The translations under genes and the position numbers were made by a program. 64,000 nucleotides of DNA from positions 46,572 through 110,571 of the forward strand of contig NZ_BLAF01000038.1 of assembly GCF_009687885.1 (NCBI RefSeq). The letters run 5' to 3'. Positions 8,644 to 16,455 of this stretch are shown in pieces. The notes below the pieces were generated by a model, which ran no database searches, had not been told where the DNA came from, and was given only the letters and a program-made list of their open reading frames with translations. Each line of letters opens with the position of its first letter. Within the stretch, counting starts at the first letter, position 1. The stretch is from Acrocarpospora pleiomorpha. GTDB lineage: Bacteria; Actinomycetota; Actinomycetes; Streptosporangiales; Streptosporangiaceae.

Positions 8644-8994
8644 TCACCAGCGGTTCCGTCGCTCGGACTCCTTCGGGTGACCCGCCGCGACTTTCGTGAG
8701 CCAGATGGTCTTATCGGTATCGTCGATGACATACCAGATCCGACCTCCGGCGGTGATTTCGTACTGCCATTGCTCGAGGTCACGGCCGTCATGCTTTACC
8801 GTGCCCAGCGCTCCACTGAGGGGATGCTGGCGGTCGTCGACGCGGCGAGGGTCGCCGGTGAGGTCGAGCCAGCACCGGTCGCAGTTGCCTGGGACCTGCG
8901 CTCGGAGTTCCCGCCAAGCGCGCCATGCCTTGGCGTTGGCCGCGCGGACCACCCACCCGGTTGGCCGGCGGATTTCTTCACCTCGGCCGCTCAT
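8644..8994 (-). CDS. RelE/ParE-like toxin candidate
   Basis: The 116-residue basic protein has a C-terminal half with HPLSGALGTVKHDGRDLEQW, then QYEITAGGRIWYVID and TIWLTKVAAGHPKESE. This is the strand pattern of RelE/ParE mRNA-interferase or gyrase-toxin folds. The ATG at 8994 is chosen because it overlaps the stop of the upstream partner (ATGA), as in toxin-antitoxin operons. The target cannot be told from the sequence, and no catalytic residues are assigned here. Confidence 0.6.
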   Translation of the reverse strand: MSGRGEEIRRPTGWVVRAANAKAWRAWRELRAQVPGNCDRCWLDLTGDPRRVDDRQHPLSGALGTVKHDGRDLEQWQYEITAGGRIWYVIDDTDKTIWLTKVAAGHPKESERRNRW

Positions 8995-9440
8995 TTCTCG
9001 CCGTCGATGCTTTGTCCGCCTGTCCCGTCGAAAGGATCGAGGAGGTCGCGGGCGATCTCGGGGTTGCTCCAGGCAAGGGCGGTGGAGGTCCAGGACCGGC
9101 GCGCCCGGGCGTAGGGCATCAGTTCGCCGGTGTCGGCTCCGGCGAGAAGGTGGGCGAGGAGTTCGCGGACGCACTGGGGGCGCTCGTTCTCCGGCAGCCA
9201 GGTCAGCCAGGGCAGGTCTTCGGCCAGCGCCTCCTCGGCGAGCGCCCGGTTGGCCCGGGCCACGATCGTCATAGACCGGGCCAGAGTCAGCAGGGCGTTG
9301 CGGGCAGCCTGGTAGCGCTCATCGCGGACCAGCCAGACGTTCTCGGCGTCTCTGCGCTCAAGAAGGACGTCGGCGGCTTCCAGTTCGGGAAAAACGTCGT
9401 TGCGCTCGCGGGCTAGGGCGCTGAACGGGAAGGACTTCAT
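8991..9440 (-). CDS. Antitoxin-like partner of the RelE/ParE-like protein
   Basis: This 149-residue acidic, mostly helical protein contains the stretch ERRDAENVWLVRDERYQAAR and several leucine/alanine-rich helices. It is encoded first in a two-gene operon and overlaps the toxin candidate by four bases. Gene order, small size, acidic character and an upstream palindrome fit an antitoxin that represses its own promoter. I do not recognise a named DNA-binding domain, so the antitoxin call rests mainly on the neighbour. Confidence 0.5.
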   Translation of the reverse strand: MKSFPFSALARERNDVFPELEAADVLLERRDAENVWLVRDERYQAARNALLTLARSMTIVARANRALAEEALAEDLPWLTWLPENERPQCVRELLAHLLAGADTGELMPYARARRSWTSTALAWSNPEIARDLLDPFDGTGGQSIDGEK

Positions 9441-9458
9441 GCTCCCATAGTACTCATC

Positions 9459-9475
9459 TAGTGCATCACTAATGC
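9459..9475. promoter_or_regulatory. Palindromic operator candidate of the toxin-antitoxin operon
   Basis: TAGTGCATCACTA (9459-9471) is a perfect five-base inverted repeat around CAT. An overlapping GCAT-CACTA-ATGC repeat extends it to 9475. It lies 19 bases upstream of the antitoxin start, a usual place for autorepression. Confidence 0.45.
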
Positions 9476-9598
9476 AACACTATGGCTCTCGGTCGCATTC
9501 GTGCGGTGCCGAGTCGCGCTCGTCCCGCCCACTGCGGGTGCGGCTACGCCGGGATCTCCGTGGTTGCCGGATTGTGGCGTGGGCATCAAGGTGTGCCT

Positions 9599-10543
9599 AT
9601 GACGGAAATGCGAGACGTGCTCAAAGCTCGGCAGGTTCTGGCTGGGTATCTGCCTGAGACGCCGATGTGGTCCTATCCCGTGCTGAACGCGCTTGTCGGT
9701 GCCGAGGTGCATGTCAAGCATGAGAACGTGCAGCCGACCGGGGCGTTCAAGGTCCGGGGTGGGATCACGCTGCTGGCGGGGATGGCTGATCGGGAGCGCG
9801 GGGTGGTGGCGTACTCGACGGGGAATCACGCGCAGTCGGTGGCCTATGCGGCGCGGGTGTTCGGGGTGCCCTGTTCGATCGTGATGCCGGAGAATCCGAA
9901 TCCGGCCAAGGTCGCGGCGGTTGAGGCGCTTGGGGCGAGTGTGGTGGTGGCGGGGGCCACGATGGTCGAGGCGGGGGAGAACGCGCGGGCGCTGGCCGAC
10001 GAGGAGGGGCGGCGGCTGGTGAGTCCGGCGGATGAACCGGACATCATCGCGGGTGTGGGGACGCTCTACTACGAGATGCTTACCCGGCAACCTGATCTGG
10101 ATGTCATCGTCGTGCCCGTGGGCAGCGGGACGGGGGCTGCTGCGGCCTGCGTGGTCGCACGGGCCCTGGCACCGCGCTGCCAGGTGATCGCGGTGCAGTC
10201 GGCGCAAGCCCCAGCGGCCCATGATTCATGGCGGCTGGGAGAGCTCGTCCGGCGGCCGATGAAGACAACGGTTGACGGGCTGGCCACAGGATCGGCGTTC
10301 GCCCTGCCGCAGCGCATCATGCGCGGGGGATTGAGCGATTTCATCCTGGTCTCCGATGACGACTGCCGCGCCGCCCAGCGGGTGCTGGCCAATGACGTGC
10401 ACACCCTCGCGGAGGGCGCGGGAGCCGCCGCGCTGGCCGTGCTGCTCGCCCGGCCCGCCGATTTCGCGGGCAAGAAGGTCGCCATCGTCTGCAGCGGCGG
10501 CAACGCCGGCCCAGCGGATATCGCGCAGCTGAGTGGTGGTTAG
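9599..10543 (+). CDS. Threonine/serine dehydratase (fold-type II PLP enzyme)
   Basis: The 314-residue protein deaminates threonine or serine to a 2-oxo acid, or may act as a serine racemase-like enzyme. The PLP lysine is K51 in PTGAFKVRGG. STGNHAQSVAYAA binds the substrate carboxylate, and PVGSGTGAAAACV is the phosphate loop. No ACT regulatory domain follows, so it is the short unregulated form. The ATG at 9599 has AAGGTG upstream; an upstream frame extension to 9482 runs through the promoter region and lacks a site. The 3' end overlaps the convergent VWA gene by four bases. Confidence 0.85.
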   Translation: MTEMRDVLKARQVLAGYLPETPMWSYPVLNALVGAEVHVKHENVQPTGAFKVRGGITLLAGMADRERGVVAYSTGNHAQSVAYAARVFGVPCSIVMPENPNPAKVAAVEALGASVVVAGATMVEAGENARALADEEGRRLVSPADEPDIIAGVGTLYYEMLTRQPDLDVIVVPVGSGTGAAAACVVARALAPRCQVIAVQSAQAPAAHDSWRLGELVRRPMKTTVDGLATGSAFALPQRIMRGGLSDFILVSDDDCRAAQRVLANDVHTLAEGAGAAALAVLLARPADFAGKKVAIVCSGGNAGPADIAQLSGG

Positions 10544-12270
10544 AAGTTGGAGATGACCGCGGTGAAGATCTGGTCGATGCTGTTGGATTCGCGGGAGTCG
10601 TAGGCGGCGGCGTTGGTGGATTGGGAGATTTGCTGGAGGACGGTGAGGTCGGCGTCCTCGCCGTAGGCGATGGTGAACATGCGGACGGATTCCTGGCCGG
10701 GTTCCTTGCGGAGGTCGGGGAGGAGGTCGTCGAGGGCGATGGAGGCCTGGTCCTCGTTTCTGCCGTCGGTGAGGAAGACGACGGCGTTGATCGCGTCGTC
10801 GGTGTGGTGGGTGAGGACGTGGCGGTAGGAGGCGAGGGCGGTGTCGTACAGGCCGGTGCCGCCGTTGGGGATCAGGGATTTGATGCGGGCCTTGAGGGCG
10901 GGTGCGGTGCCGCGGTTCATGGGGACGAGTTCGCGGTAGTCGCGGGTGCCTCGCTGCTTGGTGGAGAAGATCCAGAGGCCGACGCGGTCGTTGGGGCCGA
11001 ACTGGGGGAGGGCGTTGACCGCGGCCTGCTTGGCGAGTTCGAGTTTGGTCTTGCCGGTGCCGCTGACCTCGGCGGACATCGAGCCGGAGACGTCCATGAC
11101 CATGAGGACGTTGGCGGGTTTGCGGAGGGTGGCCCAGCTGGTCAGGATCTGGTCGAGCACGCCGGGTAGCGGCACGTTCAGCCGGGTTTTGGGTTGCTTC
11201 GGGTCCAGGCCGTTGGCCGCGGTGATCAGTTTCCCGGGCCTGCCCTGGTAGGACCGGAAGGCGAAGGACGCGAACTCGGCCTGCTGGGCGTCCTCATGGA
11301 GATATTTCAGGAAATCGGCCGCGGCGGCGCGCTTGGTCTTGTCGGCCCAGGAGAGCACCGCGTAGGGATTGTCGGAGAAGAGCGTGCCCTCCTTCGGATA
11401 GATCGCCACCAGCGGAACCTTCGGCTTGCGATGCTGCCCCAGCGTCTTCGGATCCCCCGTCGGATTGCCCTGGTTGTAGTCCCAGACCGACTTCTCCTCG
11501 ACCGTAACAGCGGATATATACGACATCGCCGCCCCCGCGTCATCCGCCCGCTGCAGGTTCGACAGGAAGGTCAGCGTCGTATCCCCGTAGTGCACGATCG
11601 ACCGCTCCACCCCCCGCACGAACTCCCGCGTCTTCCCCTCGTTCACATTCGCCTTCACCAGATCCCCCGACAACCCGGTAGCCGCGAAATACGCCCCAAT
11701 CGTCGCATTCAACCCAGACGTGGAAAAATTGGGATTTGTCTTGCCGAGCCGGAACGCGCCCCACTCCGGATGGCCGTACCTCGCCCATCCTTCCGGATCA
11801 TCCCCGAGCTCCAGGATGTCCGACCAGCCCAGCTTCTTCCGCGGCCACCCCATCGCCTCCGCCATCGGCTCCGGCATGGCGATCACCAGCGGCGTGCTGG
11901 CGATCGAAGGATTGTCCTTCCCCACCGGCCCGCGCCCCTTGACCCGCTGCGCCAGCAGCGTGATCCACCCCGATCCCGCGGGCGACCACACATCCGGCCG
12001 CGGCCCGTCCACCCGCTCGTCCCACCCGCGCGCGAGCGCCTGCATCGCACCCCCGGACGCCTTGGCCTGCACCACGACCTCGACACAGTTCCCGCGATAC
12101 CCGGCCGCGATCTGGCGCAGCAGCTCCGCCTTCTCGCTGGACGCCGCCACCACGAGCTTCGTCGCGTCACAAGCCCCGAACACGGTACGGACAACCACCA
12201 CGACCGCGCCCACGAGAATGACCGCCACGATGACCGGCGCGAACCCCCGCCGACGCCGCTGCTGGTTCAA
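10540..12270 (-). CDS. Membrane-anchored solute-binding plus von Willebrand A domain protein
   Basis: This 576-residue protein starts with a short basic segment and one membrane helix (about residues 10-30). A periplasmic-binding-protein-like domain follows (about 35-370), resembling ABC solute-binding proteins of the sulfate/molybdate/iron type. A von Willebrand A domain is at the C-terminus, with MIDAS sequence DVSGSMS beginning at D393 and a later FLTDGRNED. The N-terminal anchor would place both domains outside the cell. No permease or ATPase is adjacent, so it is probably not a transporter subunit; ligand sensing or adhesion is possible. It begins with TTG behind GGGAGG. Confidence 0.8.
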   Translation of the reverse strand: MNQQRRRRGFAPVIVAVILVGAVVVVVRTVFGACDATKLVVAASSEKAELLRQIAAGYRGNCVEVVVQAKASGGAMQALARGWDERVDGPRPDVWSPAGSGWITLLAQRVKGRGPVGKDNPSIASTPLVIAMPEPMAEAMGWPRKKLGWSDILELGDDPEGWARYGHPEWGAFRLGKTNPNFSTSGLNATIGAYFAATGLSGDLVKANVNEGKTREFVRGVERSIVHYGDTTLTFLSNLQRADDAGAAMSYISAVTVEEKSVWDYNQGNPTGDPKTLGQHRKPKVPLVAIYPKEGTLFSDNPYAVLSWADKTKRAAAADFLKYLHEDAQQAEFASFAFRSYQGRPGKLITAANGLDPKQPKTRLNVPLPGVLDQILTSWATLRKPANVLMVMDVSGSMSAEVSGTGKTKLELAKQAAVNALPQFGPNDRVGLWIFSTKQRGTRDYRELVPMNRGTAPALKARIKSLIPNGGTGLYDTALASYRHVLTHHTDDAINAVVFLTDGRNEDQASIALDDLLPDLRKEPGQESVRMFTIAYGEDADLTVLQQISQSTNAAAYDSRESNSIDQIFTAVISNF

Positions 12271-12280
12271 CAGGCCTCCC

Positions 12281-12310
12281 GGAAATCTCAGCCTTGCCTC
12301 TGAGATTTCC
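12281..12310 (-). promoter_or_regulatory. Perfect 11-bp hairpin just upstream of the VWA gene ribosome binding site
   Basis: GGAAATCTCAG and CTGAGATTTCC form a perfect stem with an eight-base loop. On the minus strand the stem is followed immediately by GGGAGG, the ribosome binding site of the TTG-started VWA gene. There is no T-run, so it does not look like an intrinsic terminator. It could protect or process the mRNA between the M20 and VWA genes, or be a protein-binding site. Confidence 0.5.
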
Positions 12311-12339
12311 GACGAATAAGGACCTGCGTTAGTTGCAGA

Positions 12340-13680
12340 TCACAGCTCCCCGTACGCGGCCAGGAAAAGCGCCTCGGCTGTGGCCACCCGGCGCAGCTCC
12401 TCCAGATCCACCCGCTCGTTCGGCGCGTGAATCGAGGCGTTATCGTCCTCCGCGCCGTACAGCATGATCTCGGCGGCCGGGAACTGCCGGGCCAGCGTCG
12501 ACACGAGCGGGATCGACCCGCCCTGTCCAACCTCTCTGGGCGCCCGCCCGAAGGCGCGCTCCATGGCCCCGTTCAGCGCGGCCCGCGCCCGCCCGCCGGA
12601 CTCGGCCAGATACCCGGCCCCCATCACATGATCGGAGAACGACACCTGCGCCCCCCACGGCGCGACCTGCCGCAGGTAGTCCGTGACATCGTTGAGCGCC
12701 GTCTTCGGATCCCCCGTCGGAGGGGTGCGGATCGTCACCCGGGCCCGCGCCACCGCCTGCACCGCGTTGATCGCCCCGGACACGGTCGGCACGTCGAGCC
12801 CGGTCACCGTCACCGCGTACGACGCCCAGAGCCGGTCGGCCAGCGAACCCGAACCGGCCAGCGACACGCCGTCCAGCACCCCGGCGGTGACTCGGAACTC
12901 CTCTTCCGAGGAGGCCTGGCCGCGGAAGGACCCGCGCGGCAGCCCCGGCACCCGCAGGTCGCCGCTGTCGTCGTGCAGCGCGGTGAGCATGCGCATCAGC
13001 GCGGCCAGCGCGTCCGGCGCGGCCCCGCCGAAGGAGCCGCTGTGCACGGCCTCGCGGAGCGTGCGCACCTCGACGGTGAACGCCGCCATGCCGCGCAGCG
13101 TGGTGGTCACCGCGGGGTCGCCCACGCGCGGGTTGCCGGCGTCGGCGACCACGATCGCGTCGGCCCTGATCAGGTCGGGGTTGTGCTCGACGAACGCTTC
13201 CAGGCGCTCGCCCGCGTACTCCTCCTGGCCCTCCAGGATGACGCGGACACCCACCGGGAAGCGGCCGTTGAAGGCGCGCAGGGCGGCGACGTGGAGGATG
13301 ATGCCGGATTTGTCGTCGGCGGCGCCCCGCCCGTAGAGCGCGCCGTCGATCTCGGTCGGCTCGAAGGCGGGGGTGCGCCACAGCGCCGGGTCGCCGGGGG
13401 GCTGCACGTCGTAGTGCGCGTACAGCAGGACGGTGGGGGCGCCGGGTGGCGCGGGGGCTTCGGCGTAGACGGCGGGGAAGCTGCCGGCCACCGGGATCTG
13501 CCGCACGTCGGGGAGCCCGGCCGAGCGCAGCAGCTCCTCCGCGAGGGCGGCGGCCGCGCGCACGGGCTCCTCGGGATGTCCGGGAAACGCCACGGACGGG
13601 ATGGATACGAGCCGTTTGAGGTCCTCTACCGCCTGCGGCATGCCCGCGCGGACGGCGTTCTCGATTTCCTCTGGTGCCAC
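12340..13680 (-). CDS. M20 family metallo-dipeptidase
   Basis: This 446-residue M20 peptidase has its zinc ligands in LYAHYDVQP (His, Asp), GRGAADDKSG (bridging Asp) and EGQEEYAGE (general-base Glu-Glu). A lid/dimerisation domain lies between about residues 190 and 350, and GAEDDNASIHAPNE carries the last histidine ligand. The length and HYDVQP form match the dipeptidase/CNDP-like branch rather than ArgE. It precedes the VWA gene on the same strand with a 69-base gap that contains the hairpin. Likely cytoplasmic dipeptide hydrolysis. Confidence 0.87.
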   Translation of the reverse strand: MAPEEIENAVRAGMPQAVEDLKRLVSIPSVAFPGHPEEPVRAAAALAEELLRSAGLPDVRQIPVAGSFPAVYAEAPAPPGAPTVLLYAHYDVQPPGDPALWRTPAFEPTEIDGALYGRGAADDKSGIILHVAALRAFNGRFPVGVRVILEGQEEYAGERLEAFVEHNPDLIRADAIVVADAGNPRVGDPAVTTTLRGMAAFTVEVRTLREAVHSGSFGGAAPDALAALMRMLTALHDDSGDLRVPGLPRGSFRGQASSEEEFRVTAGVLDGVSLAGSGSLADRLWASYAVTVTGLDVPTVSGAINAVQAVARARVTIRTPPTGDPKTALNDVTDYLRQVAPWGAQVSFSDHVMGAGYLAESGGRARAALNGAMERAFGRAPREVGQGGSIPLVSTLARQFPAAEIMLYGAEDDNASIHAPNERVDLEELRRVATAEALFLAAYGEL

Positions 13681-13901
13681 GTCAAATCCCTCACTATCTC
13701 AGCATTCGGTCCGCCCATTGCACCACAACGCGCGCCGAGGGTCGGGGATGCCCAAGAATCTCCTGACGGATTTCGTTGCTGTTACATGTCGATGTAGCGG
13801 AATCCGAAGTCTTGCCAGATTGACGCCACGCAATCGCTTGGCAAATGCCGAACGGGCGATGCACACTGTGGGGGACTCAGGCCACCCGAGGGAAGTATGA
13901 G

Positions 13902-15281
13902 ATGACCAACGCCGAAGACCTGCAGAAGGCCGCTCAGGACCACCTCTGGATGCACTTCACCCGGCACGGCTCCTACGCCGGCGGCGAAGTGCCGATGATC
14001 GTTCGGGGCGAAGGCGCCTACATCTACGACGTCCACGGCAAGCGGTACCTGGACGGCCTCGCCGGGCTGTTCGTGGTGCAGGCCGGGCACGGCCGGTCCG
14101 AACTGGCCGAAGCCGCCGCGAAGCAGGCGCAGGAGCTCGCGTTCTTCCCCCTCTGGTCGTACGCGCATCCCAAAGCCGTCGAGCTGGCCGCGCGGCTGGC
14201 CGAAGCCGCCCCCGGCGACCTGAACCGGGTCTTCTTCACCACCGGCGGCGGCGAGGCCGTCGAAACCGCGTGGAAGCTGGCCAAGCAGTATTTCAAGCTG
14301 GTCGGCAAGCCCCTCAAGCACAAGGTGATCAGCCGCCAGATCGCCTACCACGGCACTCCGCACGGCGCCCTCTCGATCACCGGCATCCCGCCGTTCAAGC
14401 AGGCCTTCGAGCCGCTCGTGCCCGGCTCGGTCCGAGTCCCCAACACCAACTACTACCGCGCCGAGGAGATCAGCGGTTTCCCCGGCCTGACCCCCGAGCA
14501 GTACGGCCGGTGGGCCGCCGACCGGGTCGCGGCCGCCATCGAGATGGAGGGCCCCGACACGGTGGCCGCCGTCTTCGTCGAGCCGGTGCAGAACGCCGGC
14601 GGCTGCTTCCCGCCGCCGCCCGGCTACTTCCAGCGCCTGCGCGAGATCTGCGACCGCTACGACGTGCTCCTCGTCTCCGACGAGGTCATCTGCGCGTACG
14701 GCCGGCTCGGCACCATGTTCGGCGGCCAGAAGTTCGGCTACGTACCCGACATCATCACCTCGGCTAAGGGCCTGACCAGCGGATACTCCCCACTCGGCGC
14801 GATGATCTGCAGCGACAGGCTGTTCGAGCCTTTCGCCACCGGAACCGAGATGTTCGGCCACGGCTTTACCTTCGGCGGGCATCCCGTGTCGTCGGCGGTG
14901 GCGCTGGCCAACCTGGACCTGTTCGAGCGGGAAGACCTGCTGGGCCACGTGACCCGCAACGAATCGATCTTCCGCAGCACCCTCGAACGCCTCCTTGACC
15001 TGCCCATAGTTGGAGATGTGCGCGGGTCCGGGTACTTTTGGGGCATTGAACTGGTCAAGGACAAGAACACCAAGGAGACGTTCTCGGCGGACGAGTCCGA
15101 GCGGCTGCTCCGCGGCTTCCTCTCCAAGGCCCTGTTCGAAGCCGGTCTCTACTGCCGTGCCGACGACCGCGGCGACCCCGTCATCCAGCTCGCCCCCCCG
15201 CTGATTGCCGGGCCCAAGGAGTTCGACGAGATCGAGTCGATCCTGCGTTCCGTCCTGACCGAGGCGTGGGCCCGGCTCTAG
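13902..15281 (+). CDS. Class III (omega-amino acid) aminotransferase
   Basis: This is a 459-residue fold-type I PLP aminotransferase. TTGGGEAVETAWKLAKQYF binds the cofactor phosphate, DEVICAYGRLGTMFG has the PLP-ring aspartate, and SAKGLTSGYSPLGA contains the Schiff-base lysine. The ATG at 13902 has GAGGGAAG six bases upstream. Alanine dehydrogenase starts 58 bases after its stop. This order fits a pyruvate-dependent omega-aminotransferase (taurine, beta-alanine, GABA or putrescine type) whose alanine product is recycled to pyruvate by Ald. The amino donor is not determined by sequence. Confidence 0.87.
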   Translation: MTNAEDLQKAAQDHLWMHFTRHGSYAGGEVPMIVRGEGAYIYDVHGKRYLDGLAGLFVVQAGHGRSELAEAAAKQAQELAFFPLWSYAHPKAVELAARLAEAAPGDLNRVFFTTGGGEAVETAWKLAKQYFKLVGKPLKHKVISRQIAYHGTPHGALSITGIPPFKQAFEPLVPGSVRVPNTNYYRAEEISGFPGLTPEQYGRWAADRVAAAIEMEGPDTVAAVFVEPVQNAGGCFPPPPGYFQRLREICDRYDVLLVSDEVICAYGRLGTMFGGQKFGYVPDIITSAKGLTSGYSPLGAMICSDRLFEPFATGTEMFGHGFTFGGHPVSSAVALANLDLFEREDLLGHVTRNESIFRSTLERLLDLPIVGDVRGSGYFWGIELVKDKNTKETFSADESERLLRGFLSKALFEAGLYCRADDRGDPVIQLAPPLIAGPKEFDEIESILRSVLTEAWARL

Positions 15282-15339
15282 CCCAAATCACACTGGCTGG
15301 CTGAAGGCGACCGGCCATATCACAGCAAAGGACCTACCA

Positions 15340-16455
15340 ATGAAGATCGGCGTGCCTGCCGAGGTCAAGAACCACGAGTACCGCGTCGCGGCCACCCCGT
15401 CGGGTGTGCACGAACTGGTCAAGCATGGTCATGACGTGCACGTCCAGCGCGGGGCGGGGCTTGGATCGCACATCGGCGACGAGGAGTATCTCGCGGCGGG
15501 GGCGAAGATCCTGGACACCGCCGACGAGGTCTGGGGCGAGTCCGAGATGGTGCTCAAGGTCAAGGAGCCCGTCGCCGAGGAGTACCACCGGCTCCGCAAG
15601 GGCCAGATCCTGTTCACCTACCTGCACCTGGCCGCGTCCCGGCGGTGCACGGACGCGCTGCTGGACAGCGGAACCACCGCCATCGCGTACGAGACCGTGC
15701 AGGTGGGCAACACGCTGCCGCTGCTCGCCCCCATGTCGGAGGTGGCCGGACGGCTCGCGCCGCAGGTCGGGGCCTACAACCTGATGCGGTTCAACGGCGG
15801 GCGCGGGGTGCTGCCCGGCGGCGTGCCCGGGGTGGCGCCCGCGAAGATCGTGGTGATCGGCGGCGGCGTCTCCGGGCTGCACGCGGCGCAGATCGCGGTC
15901 GGCATGGGCGCCGAGGTCACGATCCTGGACGTCAACATCGACCGGCTGCGCTTCATCGACGCCATCTACCAGGGGCGGCTGAAGACGCTGGTCTCCACCG
16001 CGTACGCGATCGAGCAGGCCGTGCTCGACGCCGACCTGGTCATCGGCGCGGTGCTGATCCCCGGCGCGAAGGCCCCCACCCTGGTCTCCAACGAGCTCGT
16101 CTCCCGGATGAAGCCGGGTTCCGTGCTGGTGGACATCGCCATCGACCAGGGCGGCTGCTTCGAGGACTCGCGGCCGACCACGCACGCGGAGCCGACCTTC
16201 CCGGTGCACAACTCGATCTTCTACTGCGTCGCGAACATGCCCGGTTCGGTGGCCAACACCTCCACCTACGCGCTGACCAACGCCACTCTGCCGTACGCGG
16301 TGAAGCTGGCCAACCTCGGCTGGCGGGCCGCCCTGCTGGGGGACGCCGGGCTCGCGCTCGGGCTCAACGCGCATGAGGGCGCGCTCACCTACGAGCCGGT
16401 GGCGGTGGCGCACGCGCTGCCGTACACGCCGGTCGCCGAGCTGCTCGCCGCTTAA
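15340..16455 (+). CDS. ald: Alanine dehydrogenase
   Basis: This 371-residue NAD-dependent enzyme interconverts alanine with pyruvate plus ammonia. R15 (NHEYR), K75 (LKVKEP) and H96 (YLHLA) fall exactly at the positions of the substrate-binding and catalytic residues of M. tuberculosis Ald. The dinucleotide loop is IGGGVSGLHAAQIAVGMGA. The start ATG has AAAGGA upstream. It follows the class III aminotransferase and probably regenerates pyruvate. It overlaps the convergent Sel1-repeat gene by four bases, sharing TTAA. Confidence 0.95.
   Translation: MKIGVPAEVKNHEYRVAATPSGVHELVKHGHDVHVQRGAGLGSHIGDEEYLAAGAKILDTADEVWGESEMVLKVKEPVAEEYHRLRKGQILFTYLHLAASRRCTDALLDSGTTAIAYETVQVGNTLPLLAPMSEVAGRLAPQVGAYNLMRFNGGRGVLPGGVPGVAPAKIVVIGGGVSGLHAAQIAVGMGAEVTILDVNIDRLRFIDAIYQGRLKTLVSTAYAIEQAVLDADLVIGAVLIPGAKAPTLVSNELVSRMKPGSVLVDIAIDQGGCFEDSRPTTHAEPTFPVHNSIFYCVANMPGSVANTSTYALTNATLPYAVKLANLGWRAALLGDAGLALGLNAHEGALTYEPVAVAHALPYTPVAELLAA

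Noticed and set aside
13783..13796. TACAT-GTCG-ATGTA inverted repeat upstream of the aminotransferase
   Set aside because: A five-base repeat 106 bases from the start with no regulator nearby is too weak to call.
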